A stretch of DNA of 64,000 nucleotides from Halorubrum aidingense JCM 13560 (GTDB taxonomy: Archaea > Halobacteriota > Halobacteria > Halobacteriales > Haloferacaceae): positions 178,240 through 242,239 of the forward strand of contig NZ_AOJI01000026.1 in the NCBI RefSeq assembly GCF_000336995.1, read 5' to 3'. Position 1 is the stretch's first letter. Each line of letters starts with the position of its first letter. Under the pieces are notes generated by a model. The model saw only the letters and a program-made list of their open reading frames with translations. It was not told the DNA's origin and searched no databases. Below are positions 52,107 to 61,012 of the stretch, in pieces. A program made the position numbers and the translations under genes.

Positions 52107-53909
52107 TCAGGGTCGAGATCGCCGCGCGAGCAGCGACGCCGCGAGCAGCCCCGCGACCGCGACGGCGATACCGAATCCGGGCGCCTCGCCGGTGGACGCG
52201 TCGTCGGTCGTCTGGCCGCCGTCGTCATCCGAGCCGTTCGTCGAGTCATTCTCCGAGTCGTTCTCCCCGTTCGCCGGGTCGTCGTCGGACACGTCGCCGT
52301 CCGTCTCGTTTGCATCGTCGTCCGTCCCGATCCCGTCGTCGGTCGAGGGAAGTTCGAGGTCGGCGTCGGGACGGAGTTCGAGCACGCCGGCCGGCTCGGG
52401 TGCGTGAGCGACGGTCACGGTCGTGCCGTCGCGCTCGATGCCGTACGCCCCGCGGAAGTCGCCGTCTTCGACCTCGTACACCGTTCCGGCTTCGTACCCC
52501 CCGTCGCCGTGGGCGGTCACCATCCGGAGGTACGCCTCGTGGAAGTCGGCCGCGTCCCCCGCGGTCTGCCACTCGGTCACCCAGACGTAGCCGTCGCGGG
52601 TGTCGCCGGCGTCGTCTCCCTCGGCCTCGGTGTTCCGGTACGGGTAGAGTTCGTCGCCCGCCCACCCGTCCGTCGCCTCGTGAGCGTAGTTGTAGTTCGC
52701 GCGGGTCCGGAGCTCTTCGTCGGGCCGGGTGTGGATGCGGACGTTTTCGCGGACGCTCGCCGACGGGTCGAGAACCGGGTACTCGTACGCGAAGCTCTGG
52801 TACCAGAACATGACGAACATCGAGGCCTCGCCCGTCGTCTCCGCGCCGTCGACGCCCTGCTCGGGATACGTCTCCCAGCCGCCGGTCGCCTCGTCCTCGA
52901 AGTCGACCTCGCGGGTCTCGTAGTCGGGGTTCCGATGGATGACCTCCGCGGTCGACTCCGGCGGCGATTCCATCGCCGCGTCGACCGCCACCCACCCCTC
53001 CGTTTCGACGAGTTCCTCGACGTAGAGCGCGCCGTCGGAGTAGGGCTGGAGTACGGTCTGCAGGATCCCGAAGTTGTAGTCGGCCGCCGACCCGCCGCCG
53101 CCACCGTCGGCGTCGGGCTCGTCGAGACACCGCCACTCGTCCGCGCAGCGCGCGTCGTACCGCTCCTCGACGTGAACGGCCTCGCCCTCGACGATGCCGT
53201 CGACGGCGAGGTCCCCGTCCTGCGTGGCGCCGACGTACCGCGGTCGCGTGAGATCGTGATACTGGTCTTGCATGCCGTGAACGAGCTCGTGAGCGAGCGT
53301 CGACGGGCTGATCTGCACCGCTTCGCCCTCCGGGATCACGAGGACGATCCGATCCTCGGACGGCGAGTAGAAGCCGGAGACTGCACCGCCGAACACCGTG
53401 TCGATGGCGTCGCCGCTCGCCTCGTCTTCGCCGACGACGAACAGCGCCTTCCACACCTGATCGTTCCAGCGCTGGAACTCGGCGTCGGAGTCGTCGTCGC
53501 CCGCGTCGGGCCCCGACGCGCCTCCGGCGGTGTCGTTGATGAACTCCTCGCGCGTGACCGTCTCGACGGGCACGTCCTCGCGGAACGGTCGCTCGCGGAC
53601 GTGTTCGACGCGGGCCATCGTCAGGTCCGTCAGCGCTTCGAGCTCGGCGTCGGTCAGCCCGTCGCTCTGGTTGAACGCGAGTTCGTCCTCGTAGTGCGTG
53701 CCGTTCCAACAGCCGACCAGCTCGGTGCCGTCGCCGGTGTCGCACTCGGCCGCGGTCGCGCTGGCCGGCGCGTCGAAGGAAGCAGCGGTCGGTGCATCGG
53801 CGCCCGAGACGGCGGTGGCGGCGCCCGGAGCGGCGATGGCGCCGCCCGGAGCGACCAGGAGGAGGGCGAGTGTGGCGACCACGAGCGGGGGAATGAGAGC
53901 CCGTCGCAT
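52107..53909 (-). CDS. Hvo_1808-family surface protein with HExxH motif and PGF-CTERM anchor
   Basis: Secreted, probably S-layer-associated protein of 600 aa. It has a Sec signal peptide (about 1-27, LVVATLALLLVAPGGAIAA), a large ectodomain, and an acidic D/N/S/E-rich stalk (about 495-570). The C-terminal PGF-CTERM signal is EAPGFGIAVAVAGLLAASLLARRSRP split around PGF, a helix and a basic end. PGF-CTERM proteins are processed by archaeosortase and lipid-anchored. LAHELVHGMQDQYHD (about residues 212-226) is a zincin-type HExxH, so a peptidase is plausible; a downstream Glu ligand could be VEGEAVHVEE. Named from resemblance to Haloferax Hvo_1808. Confidence 0.85.
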   Translation of the reverse strand: MRRALIPPLVVATLALLLVAPGGAIAAPGAATAVSGADAPTAASFDAPASATAAECDTGDGTELVGCWNGTHYEDELAFNQSDGLTDAELEALTDLTMARVEHVRERPFREDVPVETVTREEFINDTAGGASGPDAGDDDSDAEFQRWNDQVWKALFVVGEDEASGDAIDTVFGGAVSGFYSPSEDRIVLVIPEGEAVQISPSTLAHELVHGMQDQYHDLTRPRYVGATQDGDLAVDGIVEGEAVHVEERYDARCADEWRCLDEPDADGGGGGSAADYNFGILQTVLQPYSDGALYVEELVETEGWVAVDAAMESPPESTAEVIHRNPDYETREVDFEDEATGGWETYPEQGVDGAETTGEASMFVMFWYQSFAYEYPVLDPSASVRENVRIHTRPDEELRTRANYNYAHEATDGWAGDELYPYRNTEAEGDDAGDTRDGYVWVTEWQTAGDAADFHEAYLRMVTAHGDGGYEAGTVYEVEDGDFRGAYGIERDGTTVTVAHAPEPAGVLELRPDADLELPSTDDGIGTDDDANETDGDVSDDDPANGENDSENDSTNGSDDDGGQTTDDASTGEAPGFGIAVAVAGLLAASLLARRSRP

Positions 53910-54005
53910 ACCGTCGATTACGGCCGGCCCGGTAAGTAGTTTGCCGGTGTGGAAGCGTCACGACCCTGATTCGGATTTTTCACGCTCGGCCACGAACGGC
54001 CCGTC

Positions 54006-54581
54006 ATGGCGTACGACCCGACCGAGACCGCGGTGATCGTCGTCGACATGCAAAACGGGTTCTGTCACCCCGACGGGAGCCTCCACGCGGGACCGAGCGA
54101 GGCGGCGATCGAGCCGGTGACAGCGCTCGTCGACCGGGCTCGCGAGGCCGGTGCGCGGATCGTGTACACCCGCGACGTCCACCCGCCCGAGCAGTTCGAG
54201 GACGCCCACTACTACGACGAGTTCGACCGCTGGGGCGAACACGTCCGCGAGGGGTCGTGGGACGCCGAGTTCGTGTCCGAACTCGACGTGCGCGACCGCG
54301 ACCGCGTCGTCGAGAAACACACCTACGACGCCTTCTACCAGACGGGGCTGGAGGGGTACCTCGACGCGCACGGGGTGACCGACCTGCTGATCTGCGGAAC
54401 GCTCGCGAACGTCTGCGTGCTCCACACCGCCGGCAGCGCCGGGCTCCGCGACTACCGGCCCGTCGTCGTCGAGGACGCGCTCGGCTACATCACCGAGGAC
54501 CACCGGGAGTACGCCGTCGACCACGCCGACTGGCTGTTCGGCGAGACGACGACCCGCGAGGCCGTCGCGTTCGAGGGATGA
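54006..54581 (+). CDS. Isochorismatase-fold hydrolase, probable nicotinamidase
   Basis: The 191 aa carry the cysteine hydrolase triad: D14 (VIVVDMQNGF), K104 (VVEKHTYDAF) and C137 (CGTLANVCVLHTA), with YTRDVHPPEQFEDAHYYDEF between. Nicotinamidase would supply nicotinate to the phosphoribosyltransferase nearby; other isochorismatase-like amidases share the triad. The metal ligands of classic PncA (D-x-H-x2-H) are only partly matched, so the nicotinamidase call rests also on proximity. Confidence 0.85.
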   Translation: MAYDPTETAVIVVDMQNGFCHPDGSLHAGPSEAAIEPVTALVDRAREAGARIVYTRDVHPPEQFEDAHYYDEFDRWGEHVREGSWDAEFVSELDVRDRDRVVEKHTYDAFYQTGLEGYLDAHGVTDLLICGTLANVCVLHTAGSAGLRDYRPVVVEDALGYITEDHREYAVDHADWLFGETTTREAVAFEG

Positions 54582-54596
54582 GCGAACCGCCGGCAC

Positions 54597-54624
54597 GGTG
54601 CCGGCACGGCGCCGTGCCGGCACC
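54597..54624. terminator. 28-bp perfect palindrome after the nicotinamidase-like gene
   Basis: GGTGCCGGCACGGC followed immediately by its exact complement forms a perfect 28-bp dyad, starting 15 bp after the stop codon and overlapping a further GCCGGCAC repeat. As RNA or cruciform it would be a very stable 14-bp stem. There is no T-run, so it may be a terminator-like, mRNA-stabilising or protein-binding site; function is inferred. Confidence 0.5.
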
Positions 54625-54715
54625 GACCCGAGACCGGACGAGAGACGTCGGAGACGATTATCAGGCGCGTGAATCGGCGTGTAAGCCTTTTGAATACCGG
54701 CCGGAACCGTCGCGT

Positions 54716-55291
54716 ATGGAACTCTCTCGACGCGAGATGCTGGGCGGACTCGGGAGCGCGTGTGCGCTCGGGGTCGTCGGATTCGCCGGGGCGGCTTCGG
54801 TGACCGACGACGGACCCGATGGCGGCGGTGGAGGTGATGCCGGTGACGGCGCGTTCGGCGGTGACGCAGGCGGAAGCAGCGGAGACGGTAGCGCCGACGG
54901 GGGGTCGGTTGCGGCCGATCCGGACGCGCCGTTCGAGGCGCGGCTGCGCCGCGAGGGCGACGACGACCGGCGGCTGTTCGACGCGAGCGACTTGGCCCGA
55001 GTGCAGGGCGTCATCTCCGAGGAGAGCGAACATCTCGTGTACGTCGCGCTCGGCGACGACGGGGTGGACGCGTTCCAGTCGCGGCTCGCCGACGCCGGCG
55101 CGACCGACGATCCGACGGGGTTCGCCGTGTCGATGACGCTCGACGGAATCGAGGTCAGACGCGTCGAGCTGGACGACGCGACGGTCGACGCGCTCACCGA
55201 CGCGGAGTGGGGCGGCGTGTTGACGCTCCCGTTTCAACAGGCCTCAGTCGCCGAGGACGTGTACGCGTCGCTGGCGGCGGACGACGCCTGA
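54716..55291 (+). CDS. Tat-exported protein of unknown function, 191 aa
   Basis: A twin-arginine signal (MELSRREMLGGLGSACALGVV, cleavage likely after GAA near residue 27) leads into a Gly/Asp/Ser-rich linker (about 30-70). A small alpha/beta domain follows (about 75-190), with DASDLARVQGVISEESEHLVYVALGDDGVDAFQSRLADAG and VSMTLDGIEVRRVELDDATVDAL. The domain faintly resembles the periplasmic SecD repeat, but I would not name it so. Leaderless context: GCCTTTTGAATA lies about 30 nt upstream. Confidence 0.75.
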   Translation: MELSRREMLGGLGSACALGVVGFAGAASVTDDGPDGGGGGDAGDGAFGGDAGGSSGDGSADGGSVAADPDAPFEARLRREGDDDRRLFDASDLARVQGVISEESEHLVYVALGDDGVDAFQSRLADAGATDDPTGFAVSMTLDGIEVRRVELDDATVDALTDAEWGGVLTLPFQQASVAEDVYASLAADDA

Positions 55292-55364
55292 TCGACGGAG
55301 GGGGGGTAAGCCGATCCGGGATCGATGGAGAGCGATTATTACGCGGGCGACCGTCGAGGCGAGC

Positions 55365-55520
55365 ATGAGCGACACCGCGGACCGAGCGGACGGCGGATCG
55401 CAGGCGGACGGTGGGGGTCGCCCCTGTCCGCTCTGTGAGACGCCGATGTACCACAGACACTGCAAATACGTCTGTCCGGAACACGGCGTCGTCTACGACT
55501 GCAGCGACACGTTTTACTGA
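55365..55520 (+). CDS. Small zinc-finger protein (HVO_2523-like), 51 aa
   Basis: The 51 aa (MSDTADRADGGSQADGGGRP...) hold a C-terminal zinc finger: CPLCETPMYHRHCKYVCPEHG, then VVYDCSDTFY, with a C-x2-C pair, His/Cys ligands and an aromatic end. Similar small CPxC proteins are abundant in haloarchaea. GATTATTACG lies about 24-33 nt upstream of the ATG. It lies about 220 bp upstream of phytoene synthase on the same strand. Confidence 0.8.
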   Translation: MSDTADRADGGSQADGGGRPCPLCETPMYHRHCKYVCPEHGVVYDCSDTFY

Positions 55521-55639
55521 TCGATCGCGGCGGGAAATTCCGGGGCGAGATCGCGGTACCGAGACCGCGGCGAGTCGCGTCGAGGGGCGACTTCGGGTTT
55601 CTCTGAGCGGTGCGAAATCAACCGCCCACGAAGTGAAAA

Positions 55640-55671
55640 CAACAACTGATGTGCGAACTGTTATGTTGTTG
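55640..55671 (+). promoter_or_regulatory. Inverted repeat upstream of phytoene synthase
   Basis: CAACAAC (55640-55646) and GTTGTTG (55665-55671) form a 7-bp dyad with an 18-bp spacer inside an AT-rich island, 69-100 nt before the crtB ATG. An activator or repressor site for carotenoid synthesis is plausible. No Bat-type upstream activating sequence is recognised. Confidence 0.4.
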
Positions 55672-55739
55672 GAGGCCGACTTTTTCTCCATGATGGGCGA
55701 CCCGCTCGCAATCCTCCCTGCCGACCTCACGAGGTCCGC

Positions 55740-56705
55740 ATGGTAGAGAAGACACAGGTTGCCCGGAGCAAGCGGATCCAGCGCCGCACCGGGAAGACCT
55801 TCCACGTTGCCACCCGGCTGCTGCCGAAGCGGATCCGTCACCCGACGTACGTGCTGTACGGGTTCTTCCGGATCGCCGACGAGGTCGTCGACGCCGAAGA
55901 GACCGCGCCGCCCGACGAACAGCGCGCCGAGCTGAACCGGCTCCGCGACGCCGCACTCGGCGAAAAGCCGACCGACGATCCGGTGTTGGACGCGTTCGCC
56001 GCGGTTCGCGAGGAGCACGGCATCGCCGACGACGACGTTCACTCGTTCGTCGACGCGATGGCGAGCGACATCGACACCGACCGGTACGAGACTTACGACC
56101 AGTTGGAGACGTACATGGACGGCTCCGCCGCCGCCGTCGGGCGGATGATGACGGCGATCATGGAGCTCGACGAGGCGGCCGAGGCCGCGGCGCTCCCGCA
56201 CGCGACGAGGCTCGGTGAGGCGTTCCAGATGACGAACTTCCTCCGCGACGTTCGCGAGGACGTGATCGAGCGCGACCGGGTGTACCTCCCCTTGGAGACC
56301 CTCCGGCGACACGACGTGAGCGAGGAGCAGATCCTCGAGTTGGAGTTCGACGCGAACGTCGCGGCGGCGATCCGCGAGGAGCTCGCCCGCACCGAGCGGC
56401 TCTACGAGGAGGGGGTCGCGGGCATCAAGTACCTCCCGGAGGACTGCCAGCTAGCGGTGTTGCTCGCGGCCGTGCTGTACGCCGACCACCACCGGCTCAT
56501 CCGGAACCTCGACTACGACACGGTGTCGACGACCCCGGAGCTGTCGTTCACCCGCAAAATCTCGCTGCTCGTCCGGACCCGGTGGAAGTGGCAGTGGAAC
56601 AAGGACCCCGAAGCCGTGTTCTACGAGATGTGCCACGGCTTCGACGGCAGCCGGGAGCACCGCGAGCACGGGCCGCACGGCCCGGGCGTCGCCCAGTCGG
56701 ACTGA
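55740..56705 (+). CDS. crtB: Phytoene synthase
   Basis: Condenses two geranylgeranyl diphosphates to phytoene, the first step to C40 carotenoids and C50 bacterioruberin. The 321 aa carry both Asp-rich motifs: FFRIADEVVDAEE (near residue 48) and QMTNFLRDVREDVIERDRVYLP. YETYDQLETYMDGSAAAVGRMM and EGVAGIKYLP are also typical. The family length is about 300. No other carotenoid gene adjoins it. Confidence 0.94.
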   Translation: MVEKTQVARSKRIQRRTGKTFHVATRLLPKRIRHPTYVLYGFFRIADEVVDAEETAPPDEQRAELNRLRDAALGEKPTDDPVLDAFAAVREEHGIADDDVHSFVDAMASDIDTDRYETYDQLETYMDGSAAAVGRMMTAIMELDEAAEAAALPHATRLGEAFQMTNFLRDVREDVIERDRVYLPLETLRRHDVSEEQILELEFDANVAAAIREELARTERLYEEGVAGIKYLPEDCQLAVLLAAVLYADHHRLIRNLDYDTVSTTPELSFTRKISLLVRTRWKWQWNKDPEAVFYEMCHGFDGSREHREHGPHGPGVAQSD

Positions 56706-56773
56706 GTGCGACGTGCCCCGTCGCCACCGATGAACCGTTTCTCGTACCCGAGATGGCGTCTCTCGCACCCCAG

Positions 56774-56983
56774 ATGAACCGCTCCCGCTTCGTCGGTCTC
56801 GCGCTGCTCGCGTTCGGGCTCGTGTTCCTCTCGTTCGTCGTCCGCGGCACGACCCGACTTCTCGCGCCCTACGAACTGGCGGTCGCGCTGTCCGCGCCGA
56901 TTCTCTTCGCCGCCGCCGGGCTGTTGGCCGCGCTCGTCGTGCTCGCGGCACTCGACGTGACCGGGATCCGTCGGCTGGAGTAA
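56774..56983 (+). CDS. Small two-helix membrane protein, 69 aa
   Basis: The protein (MNRSRFVGLALLAFGLVFLS...) has hydrophobic helices at about residues 6-22 and 35-62 with a short polar linker VRGTTRLLAPYE and a basic end. It lies 68 bp after phytoene synthase, possibly co-transcribed. An in-frame ATG at 56753 would add 7 residues. Function unknown. Confidence 0.68.
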   Translation: MNRSRFVGLALLAFGLVFLSFVVRGTTRLLAPYELAVALSAPILFAAAGLLAALVVLAALDVTGIRRLE

Positions 56984-57494
56984 CCTGCGCTGTTGAACTC
57001 TGTCGCGGCGGCGATGACCATTTATAAACAGATACGGCGGTGGCGCGCTCCGGTGAGCGCCCATCGGGCGCGAATCCGAGCGCGAGGTCGCCGGCGCTTT
57101 GCGCCGGCTGCCAGAGAATCTCCGATTCTCGCTGGAGTCGGCTCGGCGTTTATAAGCGCCAGCGACAGGGCGAGAGCAAGCTCTCGCTTGCAACCGGCGC
57201 GTGGCGCCGGTGACGAGGCTGGGGAGGCGTGAGGTGCGGGGCTGTGTGGCGCAGGTGAGCCATTGTCACCGTTCGCCCCTCGTTCAGTGGTTTATAAGCG
57301 GCCGCCAGCAACACCACTGCTTCGCTTATAAATAGCCGCTCCACCGGGTCGATTCACGTACTCTTGCCATCGTTCACGCAGTGGCCGCCAACGACCGGCT
57401 GTTTTGCACGTGAACGATCCGGAGAAGCGGTCGAGGCCGCTCGCCGGAGTGAGCAAGTCGGAACGCCCTTTTGACCGCGGCGCAGAGAGGGTGC
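56984..57494. other. 511-bp non-coding region before hisD
   Basis: Contains copy B of the hairpin-rich repeat (57036-57239) and several TATA-like boxes: TTTATAAA near 57020, TTTATAAG near 57150 and 57290, and CTTATAAA near 57326. The hisD promoter is probably within the last 100 bp (CCCTTTTGACC lies about 22-32 nt before the ATG). Frames crossing it have low-complexity repeat-derived composition and I call no protein. Confidence 0.65.
57036..57239 (-). repeat. Hairpin-rich dispersed repeat, copy B
   Basis: Opposite in orientation to copy A, 21.6 kb away. The 28-bp end block (57212-57239) is identical and the 51-bp block (57036-57086) matches 47 of 51. Between them lie four perfect hairpins: GCCGGCGC-TTT-GCGCCGGC (57090-57108), GAGAATC-TCC-GATTCTC (57114-57130), CGAGAGC-AA-GCTCTCG (57171-57186) and ACCGGCGC-GTG-GCGCCGGT (57193-57211). 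The 51-bp block carries GCGCCC-GAT-GGGCGC (copy strand), whose stem is conserved but whose loop differs from copy A. Confidence 0.82.
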
Positions 57495-58772
57495 ATGGAC
57501 GTACGAACCGTCGCCGACCTCTCGCCCGCCGAGCGTCACGCCTTCTTCGAGCGCGACGCCGGCGTCGACGCGGTCCGCGACGACGTGAGCGGGATCGTCG
57601 ACCGGGTCCGGACGGAGGGCGACGTCGCGCTCCGAGAGTTCTCCGAGGAGTTCGACGGGGTCGCCGTCGGCAACATCGACATCACCGACGACGCCGAGCG
57701 CGCCCACGCCGAGCTCGACGACGCGAACGACCCGGTGCTCGACGCGGTCCGCGACGCGGCCGCCAACGTGCGCGAGTTCCACGAGCGACAGCGCCCCGAG
57801 GACTGGCGCGACGACTTCGACGGCCGGGAGCTGGGGCGGCGCTTCCGCCCGATCGACCGCGCCGGAGTGTACGTGCCCGGCGGGGCGGCGGCGTACCCCT
57901 CCAGCGCGCTGATGGGCGTGATCCCCGCGACCGTGGCGGGCGTCGACCACGTCTCGGTCGCGACCCCGCCGGCCGACGAGATCAATCCCGTCACGCTCGC
58001 GGCGATCCACGAAGCGGGCGCCGACGCGGTGTACCAGGTCGGCGGCGCGCAGGCGATCGCGGCGCTCGCGTACGGGACGGAGACCGTCACCAACGCGCAG
58101 AAGGTCGTGGGGCCGGGCAACAAGTGGGTGACCGCCGCGAAGGCGGTCGTGCAGGGCGACGTGGAGATCGACTTCCTCGCCGGGCCGAGCGAGGTGCTCG
58201 TGCTCGCCGACGGCACCGCCGACCCCGAACTCGTCGCGAGCGAACTCGTCGCGCAGGCCGAACACGACCCGAACGCGTCCGTGGTCGCGGTCACCGACGA
58301 CACCGACCTCGCCGCCGCGGTCGCCGAGGCGGTCGAGGCGCAGGCCGGCGAGCGCGAGCGCGAGGAGACGATCCGGGCGGCGCTCGGCAACGACGCCTCC
58401 GGGGTCCTTCACGCCCGATCGATGCCCGAGGCGGTGCTGTTCGCCGAGGAGTACGCCGCCGAGCACCTCTCGATCATGGCCGACGACGACGAGGCATTAT
58501 TAAACCGAATCACGAACGCCGGCTCCGTGTTCCTCGGGCCGCACTCGCCGGTCGCCGCGGGCGACTACGCGACCGGGACGAACCACGTGTTGCCGACGAA
58601 CGGCGGTGCGAAGCGCTACGGCGGGCTCTCGGTCGACACCTTCCTCCGCTCGTCGACGGTCCAGCGGCTCGACCGCGACGCGCTCGCCGACCTCTCGGAC
58701 ACGATCACGACGCTCGCGGAGGCGGAGGGGTTGGAGGCGCACGCCGAGAGCGTCCGCAAGCGGTTCGAGTGA
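57495..58772 (+). CDS. hisD: Histidinol dehydrogenase
   Basis: Zinc enzyme making the last two oxidations of histidine synthesis (histidinol to histidine). The 425 aa contain FRPIDRAGVYVPGGAAAYPSSALMGVIPA, YQVGGAQAIAALAYGTETV, VGPGNKWVTAAKAVVQG, IDFLAGPSEVLVLAD, EEYAAEHLSIM, and TNHVLPTNGGAKRYGGLSVDTFLR. These include zinc and catalytic residues. No other his gene is near, as is common in haloarchaea. The ATG at 57495 (MDVRTVADLSP) is preferred to an upstream in-frame start. Confidence 0.96.
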   Translation: MDVRTVADLSPAERHAFFERDAGVDAVRDDVSGIVDRVRTEGDVALREFSEEFDGVAVGNIDITDDAERAHAELDDANDPVLDAVRDAAANVREFHERQRPEDWRDDFDGRELGRRFRPIDRAGVYVPGGAAAYPSSALMGVIPATVAGVDHVSVATPPADEINPVTLAAIHEAGADAVYQVGGAQAIAALAYGTETVTNAQKVVGPGNKWVTAAKAVVQGDVEIDFLAGPSEVLVLADGTADPELVASELVAQAEHDPNASVVAVTDDTDLAAAVAEAVEAQAGEREREETIRAALGNDASGVLHARSMPEAVLFAEEYAAEHLSIMADDDEALLNRITNAGSVFLGPHSPVAAGDYATGTNHVLPTNGGAKRYGGLSVDTFLRSSTVQRLDRDALADLSDTITTLAEAEGLEAHAESVRKRFE

Positions 58773-58929
58773 AGACACGGAGCCGATCAGGAGCGCTCTG
58801 GATCGATATGTACCGGATCGATCGGCACATACAGATACGTGGACTCTCGGTCCGGTACTGACTAGTTAGATCCCCAAAATACACCTCATAGCAGCCTTCT
58901 TACACAAAAATAGAGATCGTACGGTCGTA

Positions 58930-60159
58930 ATGGTGGAACACACCGGCGAACGGACGGAAACGAGTTCGAGACGCCGATTCATCCTGGCCGGCGGGGCCGT
59001 CGGAATCGCCGGGGTAGCGGGCTGTACCGGTGGCGGCGGCGACGGGGCCGGCGGCGACGGGGCCGGCGCGGGTCTGGAGTCGAGCAGCGAGGACGGCGGC
59101 GATGGTAGCGACGGCGGCGACGGTGACGACGGCGGGTCGGGCGACCCGATGCTCACGGACGCCTCGGAGTTCGATCCCGCGGAGCCCAACTGGGAAGAAA
59201 ACAACTACCTGATGACGGCCATCGCGGAGAACGACTACTTCCAGGGGAGCTCGACGGACCTGGAGAACATGCAGAACCGCGACATCGACGAGGTCGCCCA
59301 CGGTGAGCCGCCGCGGGAGCTGCCCGAGGACGAGAGCGACTGGGTCGATCCCGACGAGCTCGTGTTCGTCGACAAACCCGGCGAGTCCGGGGAGGCGCAG
59401 TTCCAGGAGACGATCCAGCCGATGCTGGACCGGATCGAGGAGACGACGGGCCGGTCGGTCAGGTGGCAGCCCGTCGACTCTAACGCGGCGTCGGTCGAAG
59501 CGCTCCGGTCTGGGCGCGCCCACCTGGGGAACGTCTCGACGGGGACGACGGCGTTCGCGGTCAATCTCGGCGGCGCCGTTCCGTTCGCGGACCCCATCAG
59601 CCCCACGGGCCAGTTCGGGTACCGACTGCTGGCGATCACCCGCGCCGACATGGACGAGATCCAGTCGGTCGAGGACTTCCCGGACTACGACGTCGCCCAC
59701 ACGGAGCCGGCGTCGAACTCCGGGAATCAGGCGCCGTCGGCGCTGTTCGATCAGTACTTCGACGTGACCCCCGGGGAGGACTACGAGGTGGAGTTCTCGG
59801 GCGGCCACGACCAGTCCGGGCGCGGGATCTCCGTGGGCGACTACGACTGCGGCCCGATCTGTAGTACGTGCGTGGACGACCTCATCCAGGCGAACGACGA
59901 CATGGACTACGACGACTTCAAAGTGGTCTGGGCCAGCAACCCGTTCCCGCCGGGGCCGGTCGTCCACCGCTACAACCTCCACCCGGACCTCGTCGAGGGG
60001 ATCAAGGAGGCCTACATCGAGACCGACTGGACGGGGACCGACTACGCGGAGGCGACCGGCGAGGCCGAGTACGTCCCGATCGACTACAAGACCGTCTTCA
60101 ACGACATCATGGTCATCCAGCGGTACAACGGCGTCGAGTACGAGAGCGGGAACCTGTAA
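58930..60159 (+). CDS. phnD: Phosphonate/phosphate-ester ABC transporter substrate-binding protein
   Basis: Lipoprotein that captures substrate for the PhnCE transporter. Twin-arginine signal and lipobox ([21 protein letters not shown]) are followed by a G/D/S-rich linker (about 35-75). The mature PhnD-type domain has [59 protein letters not shown], and [20 protein letters not shown]. 409 aa. First gene of a five-gene run; AT-rich sequence CACAAAAATAG lies 20-30 nt before the ATG. Confidence 0.92.
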   Translation: MVEHTGERTETSSRRRFILAGGAVGIAGVAGCTGGGGDGAGGDGAGAGLESSSEDGGDGSDGGDGDDGGSGDPMLTDASEFDPAEPNWEENNYLMTAIAENDYFQGSSTDLENMQNRDIDEVAHGEPPRELPEDESDWVDPDELVFVDKPGESGEAQFQETIQPMLDRIEETTGRSVRWQPVDSNAASVEALRSGRAHLGNVSTGTTAFAVNLGGAVPFADPISPTGQFGYRLLAITRADMDEIQSVEDFPDYDVAHTEPASNSGNQAPSALFDQYFDVTPGEDYEVEFSGGHDQSGRGISVGDYDCGPICSTCVDDLIQANDDMDYDDFKVVWASNPFPPGPVVHRYNLHPDLVEGIKEAYIETDWTGTDYAEATGEAEYVPIDYKTVFNDIMVIQRYNGVEYESGNL

Positions 60160-60161
60160 CG

Positions 60162-61010
60162 ATGCTCGAAACGGAGAAGCTCGGAAAGACGTACCCGACC
60201 GGCGACGAGGCGCTCCGGGACGTCTCCGTGCGGATCGACGGCCGCGAAGTCGTCGCGATGATCGGCCCGAGCGGGGCCGGCAAGAGCACGTTCGTCCGGT
60301 GTATCAACCGGCTGGTCGAGCCGACGACGGGAAGCGTCCGCCTCGACGACACGGAGCTGACCGCGCTGGACGACGACGAGCTGCGGGACGCGCGCCGGAA
60401 CATCGGGATGGTGTTCCAGGAGTACAACCTCGTCGAGCGGCTCACCGTGATGGAGAACGTGCTCTCCGGGCGACTCGGCTACGTCTCGAACTGGGCCGCG
60501 CTCCGGCGGAATTTCCCCCCGGAAGATGTTGAGCGGGCCTACGAGCTGTTAGATCTCGTCGGACTCGACGACATGGAGAACAAGCGAGTGGACGAGCTCT
60601 CCGGCGGCCAGCGACAGCGAGTGGGGATCGCCCGGGCGGTCGTCCAGGAGCCGAAGATCCTGTTGGCCGACGAACCGACCTCGAGCCTCGACCCCGAAAC
60701 CTCCCGCGACGTGATGGAGCTGCTCACCGACATCGCCGAGGACCGCGACGTGCCCGTGCTGATCAACATCCACGAGGTCGACCTCGCGGAGGCGTACGCG
60801 GACCGAATCCTCGGCCTCCACGCCGGCGAGCTCGTCTTCGACGGGCCGGCGAGCGACCTCACCGAGGAGTCGAAGGGCGTCATCTACCGCGGCGAGGAGC
60901 CGCCGGAGTCGGCGGCGACCGACCCGGACTGGCTGTCGGGGGCGAGCGACGAATCGAGCTCGCGGAACGGGTCGAACGCCGGCTCCGATCGCGTGCCGGC
61001 GGAGGACTGA
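60162..61010 (+). CDS. phnC: Phosphonate ABC transporter ATP-binding protein
   Basis: ATPase of the Phn importer, 282 aa. Walker [19 protein letters not shown]-loop [18 protein letters not shown], signature [17 protein letters not shown], Walker [14 protein letters not shown] and the H-loop INIHEVDLA are all present. The VLSGRLG motif after the Q-loop is typical of PhnC. A Ser/Asp-rich tail (about 245-282) is extra. It starts 2 bp after the phnD stop. Confidence 0.95.
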   Translation: MLETEKLGKTYPTGDEALRDVSVRIDGREVVAMIGPSGAGKSTFVRCINRLVEPTTGSVRLDDTELTALDDDELRDARRNIGMVFQEYNLVERLTVMENVLSGRLGYVSNWAALRRNFPPEDVERAYELLDLVGLDDMENKRVDELSGGQRQRVGIARAVVQEPKILLADEPTSSLDPETSRDVMELLTDIAEDRDVPVLINIHEVDLAEAYADRILGLHAGELVFDGPASDLTEESKGVIYRGEEPPESAATDPDWLSGASDESSSRNGSNAGSDRVPAED

Positions 61011-61012
61011 CC

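Noticed and set aside
54819..55136. Frame overlapping the Tat protein in another phase
   Set aside because: Arg/Ser/Thr-rich shadow translation of the acidic linker; the other frame has a Tat signal and normal composition.
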